Origin: Eubacteriales bacterium
GTDB lineage: Bacteria; Bacillota; Clostridia; Lachnospirales; Lachnospiraceae
Length of the DNA stretch: 64,000 nt
Assembly: GCA_030536995.1 (NCBI GenBank)
Contig: JAUNOY010000016.1
Coordinates: 1 to 64,000, forward strand
Direction: 5' to 3'
A program made the position numbers and the translations under genes. Below the pieces are notes generated by a model that saw only the letters and a list, made by a program, of their open reading frames with translations, searched no databases and was not told the DNA's origin. This document shows, piece after piece, positions 7,566 through 12,932 of this stretch. How positions within the stretch are numbered: position 1 is the first letter of the stretch; every line of letters starts with the position of its first letter.

Positions 7566-7626
7566 TAGGTTAATATTTCGAACGGCGAAAGCCCTGCTCA
7601 TGTACTGCTAATACATGAGCTTTTTT
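7566..7626 (+). ncRNA. Candidate countertranscribed RNA (about 60 nt) opposite the rep leader
   Basis: A strong promoter ends at 7560 and an intrinsic terminator closes at 7626, leaving about 60 nt with no open frame. The RNA would be perfectly complementary to the leader of the leftward rep mRNA, between the 17-aa frame (7626-7679) and the rep start (7427). Rolling-circle plasmids commonly control Rep synthesis with exactly such antisense RNAs; by analogy this would limit Rep translation or promote termination. The start at 7566 is inferred from the -10. Confidence 0.65.
7596..7626 (+). terminator. Intrinsic terminator of the candidate antisense RNA
   Basis: GCTCATGTA (7596-7604), 7-nt loop, TACATGAGC (7612-7620), then six T. 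Perfect 9-bp stem. On the minus strand the hairpin also forms but no T-run follows, so it should act only on the plus strand. Confidence 0.8.
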
Positions 7627-7679
7627 CATACAATGATATAGCCTCCTCCGTAGAGGTCTTTCTTTTCCAGGGTGTTCAT
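7626..7679 (-). CDS. Possible 17-aa leader peptide upstream of rep
   Basis: ATG at 7679 has AAGGAG 9 bases upstream and overlaps the end of the 60-aa membrane protein gene by 4 bases; the frame (MNTLEKKDLYGGGYIIV) ends at the T-run of the opposing terminator. The length and strong ribosome binding site suggest a translated leader whose ribosome occupancy could affect rep expression or antisense RNA pairing. It could also be a chance frame. Confidence 0.4.
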   Translation of the reverse strand: MNTLEKKDLYGGGYIIV

Positions 7680-7858
7680 CTTTCCTGCTCCTTCACTTTC
7701 ATTTCCGAAGTCTTTTCCGTTACCAGTAGCGCCACAAATGTCACTGCGCCGATGGCAAGTACTCCTGTAATCTGCTCTCCGATACCATCCCACATCCAGA
7801 ACGGCAGATATGTAGTAAGTACGCCGATGATTGCAGATATAACAATGTTGCGTTTCAT
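7676..7858 (-). CDS. Small membrane protein, two TM segments (60 aa)
   Basis: Start taken at ATG 7858 (MKRNIVISAIIGVLTTYLPF), 10 bases after AAAGGAG; an ATG at 7882 would overlap its neighbour more. Two hydrophobic segments (about residues 4-22 and 31-47) flank a short loop, and the C-terminus is charged. Size and topology resemble holin-like or phage-encoded inner membrane peptides, but the position next to replication genes argues against a lysis role. Unknown function. Confidence 0.6.
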   Translation of the reverse strand: MKRNIVISAIIGVLTTYLPFWMWDGIGEQITGVLAIGAVTFVALLVTEKTSEMKVKEQER

Positions 7859-8025
7859 AGCTTCCATTCTCCTTTTGTCCAATAAGTTCCTTCGCTGTCC
7901 TGATACAGTTCCCAGTCACAGCAAATCAGGGATAACGTCCCGATGTGTTCCATGCCATCCGTTTTCTGATACGGCGCCAGTTGCAGCGCCTGTCTGTGGA
8001 TGTTTAAAAGGTCTTTTAGAGTCAT
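7855..8025 (-). CDS. Small phage protein (56 aa), unknown
   Basis: ATG at 8025 has GGGAGG 8 bases upstream. The product (MTLKDLLNIHRQALQL...) has two adjacent cysteines and an acidic, Trp-rich end (CCDWELYQDSEGTYW). It overlaps the excisionase-like gene by 4 bases and the 60-aa membrane gene by 4, so all three are coupled. No family recognised. Confidence 0.6.
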   Translation of the reverse strand: MTLKDLLNIHRQALQLAPYQKTDGMEHIGTLSLICCDWELYQDSEGTYWTKGEWKL

Positions 8026-8339
8026 AACGCTTTCCTCCCTTTCCAGATGTGTCCGGTCAGCTCCCATATCTTTTTGGGATAGATAACAAAACTCACTCTT
8101 CCGCGGCACGGACCAGTCACCTGCTTGCCATCATGCAGCGCCACACCGATCGGAAGCCATCCATGCAGGATGCCGGCTCTTATCGACGTTTCCGGAAGTC
8201 CAATGAGCTTCGAAGCGTCTTCGACTCCGATAGGCTCACTGGAAAACTCCGGCATTTGAGTGGCTGACAGTTTTCTGACCATTTCATTTAACAATTCTTC
8301 AATAGATGTTGCTTTCTGAATAAATTCTTCTGCTGTCAT
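8022..8339 (-). CDS. Excisionase-like HTH protein
   Basis: 105 residues. After a 35-residue helical N-terminus, PIGVEDASKLIGLPETSIRAGI forms a winged-helix/MerR-like HTH as in excisionase (Xis/AlpA) proteins, followed by a wing region GVALHDGKQV and FVIYPKKIWELTG. Xis proteins bind att sites and steer the integrase toward excision. It is far from the integrase (7.4 kb) and on the opposite strand, so another DNA-binding role is possible. Confidence 0.7.
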   Translation of the reverse strand: MTAEEFIQKATSIEELLNEMVRKLSATQMPEFSSEPIGVEDASKLIGLPETSIRAGILHGWLPIGVALHDGKQVTGPCRGRVSFVIYPKKIWELTGHIWKGRKAL

Positions 8340-8352
8340 GGTGTCACCTCGT

Positions 8353-9252
8353 TTATTTCTTGGCAGTCACAACGGCATCTGCGCCCTGCACAGTAATCCA
8401 ACCGTGTTTCAATCTGGCTTCAGCTTCTTTCATTCTGATAAGTTCTTCTGTGATTGAAGATGAAACAACTTTATTTGCTTCTGCCTCCGCTTCAGCCTGA
8501 ATCTTGAGTTTGTCTGCTTTTGTCTGGGCATTGATTCTTTCGATTTCTGCGTCTGCCTGTGCCTGAATCTTTTCAGTTTCTTTCTGTACTTTAAGCTTCT
8601 CCTGTTCCGCTTTCGCCTGCTGCTTTTCCTGTAAAGCTTTCACTCTGGCATCAATAGAACTTTTCAGTTTTTTGTCTGGGTGAACATCAATAATGGAAGC
8701 ATCAAGAACCTCGATACCATAATCGCTATTGAATTCCGCATTTAAGTGCTTGGTGATTTCTGTATTTAATTCTGAGCGGTTTCCGGAATAAATATCCATC
8801 ATGGAATAGTCTGTTGTGATTTCTGAGATTTTAGACTTCAGAACAGATTTCACTCGGCGCTCCACAATATCCTCTCCATCCATGCCTTTAAATTTACGAT
8901 ATGTATCCACTACTTTGTCCGGAATGTATCTATATGACATTTGGAAGCTGACAGCGATACTCGCATCGTCTGATGTAGCCACGTTAAAAGCTTCGTTTCC
9001 TTTACTTCCCTCTCTCTTATCTTTTGATAAAATAAGCTGCTCGTTTCCAACTGTAAATTCTTTAACTTTAAGCAACGGATTGATAAAATGCCATCCTTCA
9101 TCCAGAACCTCATTTTTGACTCCGCCGGTCGAATACTGTACACCTACTTTTCCAGTAGGGATTGTCTCGATTGATGCAATTGTATAGATTCCACCTGCCA
9201 ACGCTGCTGCTCCTACGATTCCGATTACTACTCCTGCTTTACTCATCTTCAT
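8353..9252 (-). CDS. SPFH/prohibitin-family (band 7) membrane protein
   Basis: 299 residues. Residues 5-27 are one hydrophobic anchor; IPTGKVGVQYS...VLDEGWHFINPLLKV is the prohibitin/SPFH start, and about residues 60-200 complete the SPFH domain; residues 205-270 are a long Ala/Glu/Lys/Gln coiled coil typical of SPFH oligomerisation. Such proteins form large membrane rings or caged microdomains. Phage copies are known but their role is unclear; membrane protection or exclusion is possible. Its start overlaps the end of a 50-aa membrane peptide gene (9239-9391). Confidence 0.9.
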   Translation of the reverse strand: MKMSKAGVVIGIVGAAALAGGIYTIASIETIPTGKVGVQYSTGGVKNEVLDEGWHFINPLLKVKEFTVGNEQLILSKDKREGSKGNEAFNVATSDDASIAVSFQMSYRYIPDKVVDTYRKFKGMDGEDIVERRVKSVLKSKISEITTDYSMMDIYSGNRSELNTEITKHLNAEFNSDYGIEVLDASIIDVHPDKKLKSSIDARVKALQEKQQAKAEQEKLKVQKETEKIQAQADAEIERINAQTKADKLKIQAEAEAEANKVVSSSITEELIRMKEAEARLKHGWITVQGADAVVTAKK

Positions 9253-9391
9253 TGTCCTCCTTGATTTCTTTTTCTGTTTTCTTATTGTCTTTTCTCATTT
9301 TGTTGATAACGCAATTACCGACATAAGCGACTCCCAATGCCGCGATTGCAAATACCATCGTGCTAAGAACGAATACTACCCACATATTCAT
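9239..9391 (-). CDS. Single-TM small membrane protein (50 aa), coupled to the SPFH gene
   Basis: ATG at 9391 (MNMWVVFVLSTMVFAIAALG) reads to a TAA at 9239-9241, 14 bases into the SPFH gene. Residues 3-24 are hydrophobic; the tail is strongly charged (KMRKDNKKTEKEIKEDNEDE). The overlap makes translational coupling, and so a shared membrane role with the SPFH protein, likely. The ribosome binding site (AGAGG) is weak. Confidence 0.6.
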   Translation of the reverse strand: MNMWVVFVLSTMVFAIAALGVAYVGNCVINKMRKDNKKTEKEIKEDNEDE

Positions 9392-9470
9392 CGCCTCTTT
9401 CTATTTTCATTTGTCGACTTTCTCTGCCTGATTTCCCAAGATTGCGATTCCCGTAAGTTCTGTTATTTGA

Positions 9471-9653
9471 TTAGGAATTATTAAGTTTTAAATCGCCGCA
9501 TGCTTCCAAAAACAATATTCTCAAAAAAGGTTTGAGCGTTTCTGCCTTTATTTTGGGAGAGACATTCTCTAAAGAAATTTTTACTGAAAGCACTTCATTT
9601 CTTTCTTCGAATTCCAGATGCTTTTCAATACAAATACATGTTTTTTCCTTCAT
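9471..9653 (-). CDS. Small phage protein (60 aa), unknown
   Basis: ATG at 9653 follows AGGAGG closely. The product starts MKEKTCICIEKHLEF and has an amphipathic pattern without membrane segments. It is the first gene of the leftward operon and is divergent to the gene at 9751. No family recognised; 80 gene-free bases separate it from the next gene. Confidence 0.55.
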   Translation of the reverse strand: MKEKTCICIEKHLEFEERNEVLSVKISLENVSPKIKAETLKPFLRILFLEACGDLKLNNS

Positions 9654-9674
9654 ATATCCTCCTGTATTAATTTA

Positions 9675-9703
9675 TTGACTTTCTTTGTTATATCTCCTAT
9701 TCT
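9675..9703 (+). promoter_or_regulatory. Promoter for the 68-aa gene
   Basis: TTGACT (9675-9680), 17-bp spacer, TATTCT (9698-9703). The downstream leader from 9693 is nearly identical to that of the gene at 10257. Confidence 0.65.
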
Positions 9704-9750
9704 TTAGATACAGGCACTGCCATGCCGAGTATTACGAAAGGAGAAGCAAA

Positions 9751-9957
9751 ATGGTTTTAAAACAATTTTCCGGATATTGTCCGTATAAATGTGCTACTCA
9801 AAAAATTATCGTAGAGTACAAACCTGTTCCTATGGCTGGTCATTCAAAACCCGGTTATAAAAAGACTGGTGTGAATTGCGAAAACTACCACGAATGTCAA
9901 AACCTTGACTCTTACGGAAGATGCCCACTTATGATTGATGCTCCATCGGAGCCATAA
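9751..9957 (+). CDS. Small Cys-rich protein (68 aa)
   Basis: ATG at 9751 after AAGGAGAAG. The sequence has CPYKC near residue 9, CENYHEC near residue 44 and another cysteine near residue 59, so six cysteines in a likely zinc-binding fold. It has its own promoter, and its end overlaps the end of the convergent 75-aa gene by 29 bases. That partner also has a CxxC...C cluster, hinting at related roles. Unknown function. Confidence 0.6.
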   Translation: MVLKQFSGYCPYKCATQKIIVEYKPVPMAGHSKPGYKKTGVNCENYHECQNLDSYGRCPLMIDAPSEP

Positions 9958-10156
9958 CTTTTACATCTGTTCCATACTGCAGAACTGGTCGCATTGTTTC
10001 TACCCAGTCAAGATTGCACTCATCTATATTCGGGCAATTCTCGCATGGCTCGGCAAAATCTGCTTTCACATTATTTATACATTGCGTGCGCAAAGCTCTA
10101 ATATGTCGGGCCATACAGTCAATTGCTGTAATGTCTTCCTTGGTTAACTCGTTCAT
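9929..10156 (-). CDS. Small Cys-rich protein (75 aa)
   Basis: ATG at 10156 follows AGGAGG. The core CENCPNIDEC near residues 38-47 is a compact metal-binding or disulfide cluster; two further cysteines occur upstream. The rest is helical. Convergent with, and overlapping by 29 bases, the Cys-rich gene at 9751. No family recognised. Confidence 0.6.
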   Translation of the reverse strand: MNELTKEDITAIDCMARHIRALRTQCINNVKADFAEPCENCPNIDECNLDWVETMRPVLQYGTDVKVMAPMEHQS

Positions 10157-10172
10157 ATTTCCTCCTATTCTA

Positions 10173-10201
10173 TTGTTTTTGTTTTTCTTTTCTCCTATAC
10201 T
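10173..10201 (+). promoter_or_regulatory. Promoter for the membrane protein gene at 10257
   Basis: TTGTTT (10173-10178), 17-bp spacer, TATACT (10196-10201), with the same geometry and leader as the promoter at 9675. Confidence 0.6.
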
Positions 10202-10256
10202 GTAGATACAGGACGCTGCCATGTCCGAGTATTACGAAAAAAGAAGAGATGAAAAA

Positions 10257-10610
10257 ATGATTGATTACGATAAAATTATCCTTACGTACCAAGAACACTT
10301 TCTTTTGTTTCACATGCGATTCCTCAAAACGGTTTCTGACGAATTCTTAGGCGATAGTGCCGATATTCTTCTTGAGTACGGTTTGATTGTTCCTAATTAC
10401 GATGCGGTGAATGATTTAGGGTCCAACTGCTTTGATGGAACCTATCGGCTGTCTGATACTTACAAGCGATTCAGAAAATATGCTCGCCGCCAAACCATAC
10501 ATCGCTATCTCACACCCATCACAGTATCAGCGGCAACAACTGTAGTGCTACATATACTACAACAGTGGTGGCTACCGGTAATATCAGATTGGCTACGGGG
10601 TCTTTTATGA
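10257..10610 (+). CDS. Small protein with a C-terminal membrane segment (117 aa)
   Basis: Start placed at ATG 10257 (MIDYDKIILTYQ) because this matches the position used in the homologous leader at 9751; an in-frame ATG at 10221 (MSEYYEKRR) is an alternative giving 129 residues. The first 85 residues are soluble (FLKTVSDEFLGDSADILLEYG), then basic RKYARRQTIHRY precedes one hydrophobic stretch to the C-terminus. Its last 92 bases overlap, on the other strand, a 40-aa membrane peptide frame. Tail-anchored topology is inferred; function unknown. Confidence 0.6.
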   Translation: MIDYDKIILTYQEHFLLFHMRFLKTVSDEFLGDSADILLEYGLIVPNYDAVNDLGSNCFDGTYRLSDTYKRFRKYARRQTIHRYLTPITVSAATTVVLHILQQWWLPVISDWLRGLL

Positions 10611-10641
10611 TGTCTCCAAAAATTTCTTTTAATAATTTCAT
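10519..10641 (-). CDS. Putative 40-aa hydrophobic peptide, antisense to the end of the neighbouring gene
   Basis: ATG at 10641 has AAGGAG 9 bases upstream, placed directly after the stop of the 33-aa frame. The product starts MKLLKEIFGDIIKD, amphipathic and charged, then about 22 hydrophobic residues. It resembles small membrane-active toxin peptides in shape only. It overlaps the 3' end of the plus-strand gene (10257-10610), so one of the two frames could be a shadow. Confidence 0.45.
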   Translation of the reverse strand: MKLLKEIFGDIIKDPVANLILPVATTVVVYVALQLLPLIL

Positions 10642-10657
10642 GCAGTGTGATCTCCTT

Positions 10658-10759
10658 CTAAATAAACTCGTGTATCAATGTTACAATTACTATAATCAAA
10701 ATCATCCACTGAACCGCTTCATAAAGATATGGGCGGTTCTTTTTAAACCGTGTCCACAC
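10658..10759 (-). CDS. Putative 33-aa single-TM peptide
   Basis: GTG at 10759 with an almost perfect anti-SD match (AGGAGGTGAT) about 7 bases upstream. Product: basic N-terminus (MWTRFKKNRPY) followed by a hydrophobic segment (MILIIVIVTLI). The ribosome binding site overlaps the stop of the repressor remnant at 10773, which suggests a former repressor-peptide operon. Too short for family recognition. Confidence 0.5.
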   Translation of the reverse strand: MWTRFKKNRPYLYEAVQWMILIIVIVTLIHEFI

Positions 10760-10772
10760 TAAATATCACCTC

Positions 10773-10886
10773 CTACTCTTCCAGAAAATACTCAATACTT
10801 ACGCCGAAGTAATCTGTAAGGATTTTGAGTTTGTCTGATCTTCTTCTCGTTCCCTCTCCTTGTTTCAAATTTCTATTGTCATCTAT
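10773..10886 (-). pseudogene. C-terminal remnant of an HTH (Cro/CI-type) repressor
   Basis: The open frame of 37 codons has no start and is closed upstream by an in-frame TGA. Its end (SDKLKILTDYFGVSIEYFLEE) is the standard last helices of XRE-family repressors, where FGVS.EYFL follows helix 5. The N-terminal HTH is gone, replaced by the leader of the plus-strand gene at 10930. It suggests replacement or rearrangement of an older immunity gene. Confidence 0.65.
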
Positions 10887-10929
10887 TCATTCTTTTGATA
10901 CTATATATTTGAAAGGATGTGATAGTCGT

Positions 10930-11394
10930 TTGAAAAAATATTTTCAAGACACAAGCAATTTTTTATCATTTGCATTAGCTCTTATTCCAGCTATATTGCT
11001 TTACATTTTTCAACCAGTCGAAAAGGTTCCTTATTTCGTTTTTGCCATTAGTGTCCTTATCAACTTGTTGCTGGCATGGTTATCCGCGAAACTTCTATTA
11101 GATTTAAAAGAAGTATCCTATCCTTCTATCGAGCTTTTTAAATGTTACAACGGTAAATGTCTTTGCAAGCCCAATCCGTATTTGTCTGCTCGAACAGCGA
11201 TAAGTTTTTATAAAAGTGATAATGGATTTGAAGAATTTCTTTGTCATGGCTTTGTTGAAACCATTACACAAAGCGGATTAGTTCAAATCGTACTTTTGCA
11301 GGATGATGACGGTGTTAATTTCGCTTTTATATCCTCAAATATGAGTGACATTATCATCAAACCCGAAATCAGTATTGATACTCATAAAATCTAA
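10930..11394 (+). CDS. Two-TM membrane protein of unknown function (154 aa)
   Basis: Start set at TTG 10930 (residues LKKYFQDTSNF), where AGGATGTGAT, a 9/10 match to the anti-SD, lies 5 bases upstream; an ATG at 10825 would cross the repressor remnant and has no site. Hydrophobic segments at about residues 11-28 and 34-55, then a cytoplasmic domain of about 95 residues ending DGVNFAFISSNMSDIIIKPE. It is followed after 19 bases by the FlgT-C-like gene; the pair forms a rightward accessory unit. Function unknown. Confidence 0.65.
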   Translation: MKKYFQDTSNFLSFALALIPAILLYIFQPVEKVPYFVFAISVLINLLLAWLSAKLLLDLKEVSYPSIELFKCYNGKCLCKPNPYLSARTAISFYKSDNGFEEFLCHGFVETITQSGLVQIVLLQDDDGVNFAFISSNMSDIIIKPEISIDTHKI

Positions 11395-11413
11395 CAAAAT
11401 AGGAGGTTTTTAT

Positions 11414-11788
11414 ATGGATAAACAGCCAAAAATCGTTAGCATCATAGACGACTACAAAGTTGTAATAAATATCGGAGAGTCTGATGGCGCCAAATTGAAT
11501 CAGCGCTATCTTCTCTATGCCCAGAGCACAGAGGAAATCATTGATCCTGATACCGGAGAGTCTCTCGGCTTTCTCGAAATCGTAAAGGGCACTGGTACAT
11601 TAGTTCATGTTCAGGACAAATTGAGCACGCTGGAATCTGATAGTTATGAAACCTCTACCAGAAAGATAACTCGGAAATCTCCGTTTTCTGGACTAATTGG
11701 AGACACTGTCGAAGAAGTTGAAACCAATAAACAACGGCTCGCTTTTGAAGATCCTGAAGTTGGAGATCTTGCAAAACGAATCAATTAA
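11414..11788 (+). CDS. FlgT C-terminal-domain-like small protein
   Basis: 124 residues; ATG at 11414 follows AGGAGG. The pattern KIVSIIDDYKVVINIGESDGAKLNQRYLLY then IIDPDTGESLGFLEIVKGTGTLVHV resembles the small beta-barrel of FlgT_C proteins (V-x-iniG-x-x-G-x-G, then DP-TGE-LG). There is no signal peptide, so unlike flagellar FlgT it is cytoplasmic. Co-transcribed with the two-TM protein, which is its likely partner. The last 8 bases overlap a convergent 47-aa peptide gene. Confidence 0.65.
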   Translation: MDKQPKIVSIIDDYKVVINIGESDGAKLNQRYLLYAQSTEEIIDPDTGESLGFLEIVKGTGTLVHVQDKLSTLESDSYETSTRKITRKSPFSGLIGDTVEEVETNKQRLAFEDPEVGDLAKRIN

Positions 11789-11924
11789 AAAAATAAACTT
11801 GTATTATTCTAATTACTATTAGTATCGCTGAAACTACGCACCCCATTAATCCGCTTATGATGAATGAGGGTGTGTTTTCTTTTATTTTGAATGCGTTTCT
11901 TAAATCTTTCCAAAATTCTCTCAT
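11781..11924 (-). CDS. Small single-TM protein (47 aa) downstream of the Cro-like repressor
   Basis: ATG at 11924, with AGGTGAG 8 bases upstream. Charged N-terminus (MREFWKDLRNAFKIKEN) then a hydrophobic segment (about residues 21-44). It lies 26 bases after the Cro-like gene on the same strand, so is expressed early. It parallels the 33-aa peptide behind the repressor remnant in position and architecture. Possibly an exclusion or signalling peptide; unknown. Confidence 0.55.
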   Translation of the reverse strand: MREFWKDLRNAFKIKENTPSFIISGLMGCVVSAILIVIRIIQVYFFN

Positions 11925-11950
11925 CTTATCTCTCACCTCTTTTCTTGTTT

Positions 11951-12181
11951 TTAAAGTTCAATATTTTGAACTTCTGGTGTAAAAAAATAGAGCGGAATCT
12001 CGCATTCGCTAATATCAAGAAGCATAATTGCTTTCTGGATGTCTGTCTGTTTCCATGCTCTGGAGTTATTCATCTTCAAAGACAATGTACGTTCAGACCA
12101 TTCCATAGCTTCTGCAAAGCGATACTGAGAGCCGTATTTTTCAATAATTTTCCCTCTTAACTTATCATAATTAAAAGCCAT
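11951..12181 (-). CDS. Cro-like repressor (DUF739-type)
   Basis: 76 residues: FNYDKLRGKIIEKYGSQYRFAEAMEWSERTLSLKMNN gives the HTH, with SERTLSLKMNN the recognition helix, followed by the WKQTDIQKAIMLLDI ending of the DUF739/Cro-like family of Firmicute phages. It would turn off the rightward lysogeny promoter and commit to early leftward expression. AAAGGAGG precedes the ATG. The last codons of the gene are themselves an operator-like palindrome (11954-11973). Confidence 0.85.
   Translation of the reverse strand: MAFNYDKLRGKIIEKYGSQYRFAEAMEWSERTLSLKMNNSRAWKQTDIQKAIMLLDISECEIPLYFFTPEVQNIEL
11954..11973. promoter_or_regulatory. Operator-like palindrome inside the end of the Cro-like gene
   Basis: AAGTTCAA-TATT-TTGAACTT: perfect 8-bp arms around 4 bases, coding for residues EVQNIEL at the C-terminus. 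It matches the operator at 12205-12222 nearly base for base, so a repressor could bind within the gene, for looping or roadblock control. Confidence 0.65.
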
Positions 12182-12204
12182 ATTTGTTTTTACCTCCTTT
12201 CAGG

Positions 12205-12222
12205 AGTTCAATATTTTAAACT
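12205..12222. promoter_or_regulatory. Operator at the Cro-like gene promoter
   Basis: AGTTCAA-TATT-TTAAACT, a palindrome with one mismatched pair, 7 bases downstream of the leftward -10 at 12229-12234. Binding here should block the Cro-like transcript. A related half site (ATTGAAC) overlaps the rightward -35 at 12298. Confidence 0.7.
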
Positions 12223-12228
12223 AGTCTT

Positions 12229-12257
12229 ATAATAACATCGAGAAGTTAAGGTGTCAA
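12229..12257 (-). promoter_or_regulatory. Leftward (early/Cro-like) promoter
   Basis: On the minus strand TTGACA (12257-12252), 17-bp spacer, TATTAT (12234-12229), a perfect -35 with good spacing, upstream of the Cro-like gene. Confidence 0.75.
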
Positions 12258-12297
12258 TACCAAAATTCAAACTTTTTAACTTTTTTGTATTGATATA

Positions 12298-12326
12298 TTG
12301 AACATTTGTATAATATGTGGTATATT
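12298..12326 (+). promoter_or_regulatory. Rightward promoter for the CI-like repressor operon
   Basis: TTGAAC (12298-12303), 17-bp spacer, TATATT (12321-12326), 28 bases before the repressor ATG. The -35 lies in the half operator ATTGAAC, which would let a repressor regulate this promoter. Confidence 0.65.
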
Positions 12327-12353
12327 GTAATAAGGAAGGGAAGTGAGTGATAA

Positions 12354-12926
12354 ATGAAAGAAACTAACACTGCCGCAAGGTTAAAAGAAATAATGAGAGA
12401 TAGAAATTTAAGACAAGTAGATATTTTGAATCTCGCAAAGCCTTATTGTGAGCAATATGGTGTAAAATTAAATAAATCAGACCTTAGCCAGTATTGTAGC
12501 GGAAAGGTCGAACCGAATCAAGATAAATTATTTATATTAAGCTCTGCTTTGAATGTAGATGTGTCTTGGCTGATGGGATACGAAAACGCAACTGAAGCAG
12601 TAGCTTCTTCACTAAGCCCAGCAAATCAAGAAGCATTCAACTGTGCTTTGAGACACCTTGATACTATCTTGCTTGAAATGAAAATATCAAAAAAAGATAT
12701 TTATACGAAGACTTTTTTGAGAATATTAAAATACTTAACAATGCTCAATGATGCCGGAAAAAAAGAAGCTGCAAAAAGAGTAAAAGAACTAACTTTTAAT
12801 CCAAACTTTCGTATTTCAGACGAAGAAATTCTTGCCGCTGCTCACGACCGTACCGACATAAAAGTAACCGAAGAAATGAAAAAACATGATGATGATATCA
12901 TGAACGACGATTCCGAATGGGAGTGA
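12354..12926 (+). CDS. CI-like XRE-family repressor
   Basis: 190 residues. HTH at about residues 8-75 (LKEIMRDRNLRQVDILNLAKPY...LNKSDLSQYCSGKVEPNQDKLFILSSALNVDVSWLMGY), then a helical C-terminal region with no LexA-type Ser/Lys protease domain. Self-cleavage is therefore unlikely; relief would come from the ImmA-like protein next door. AAGGAAGGGAAG precedes the ATG. It should hold the leftward early promoter off in the lysogen. Confidence 0.88.
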   Translation: MKETNTAARLKEIMRDRNLRQVDILNLAKPYCEQYGVKLNKSDLSQYCSGKVEPNQDKLFILSSALNVDVSWLMGYENATEAVASSLSPANQEAFNCALRHLDTILLEMKISKKDIYTKTFLRILKYLTMLNDAGKKEAAKRVKELTFNPNFRISDEEILAAAHDRTDIKVTEEMKKHDDDIMNDDSEWE

Positions 12927-12932
12927 TTTTAA

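Larger units (their letters stand above)
9693..10239. repeat. Duplicated promoter/leader segment (9693-9739 and 10191-10239)
   Basis: The two roughly 48-base copies share TCTCCTAT, TAGATACAGG, CTGCCATG and CCGAGTATTACGAAA with two single-base indels and a few substitutions. Each overlaps the -10 of a rightward promoter and precedes a different small gene. The span between copies (the 68-aa and 75-aa genes) could be a cassette inserted by recombination across the repeat. Confidence 0.7.

Noticed and set aside
7626..7919. 97-residue frame on the minus strand
   Set aside because: It overlaps the membrane protein gene in another frame and has no ribosome binding site at its start; only its final 17 codons, with their own site, are retained.
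10565..10762. 65-residue plus-strand frame after the membrane protein gene
   Set aside because: No ribosome binding site, and it is antisense to two small frames that have strong ones.
11891..12160. 89-residue plus-strand frame
   Set aside because: Shadow of the Cro-like repressor and its small membrane partner on the minus strand.
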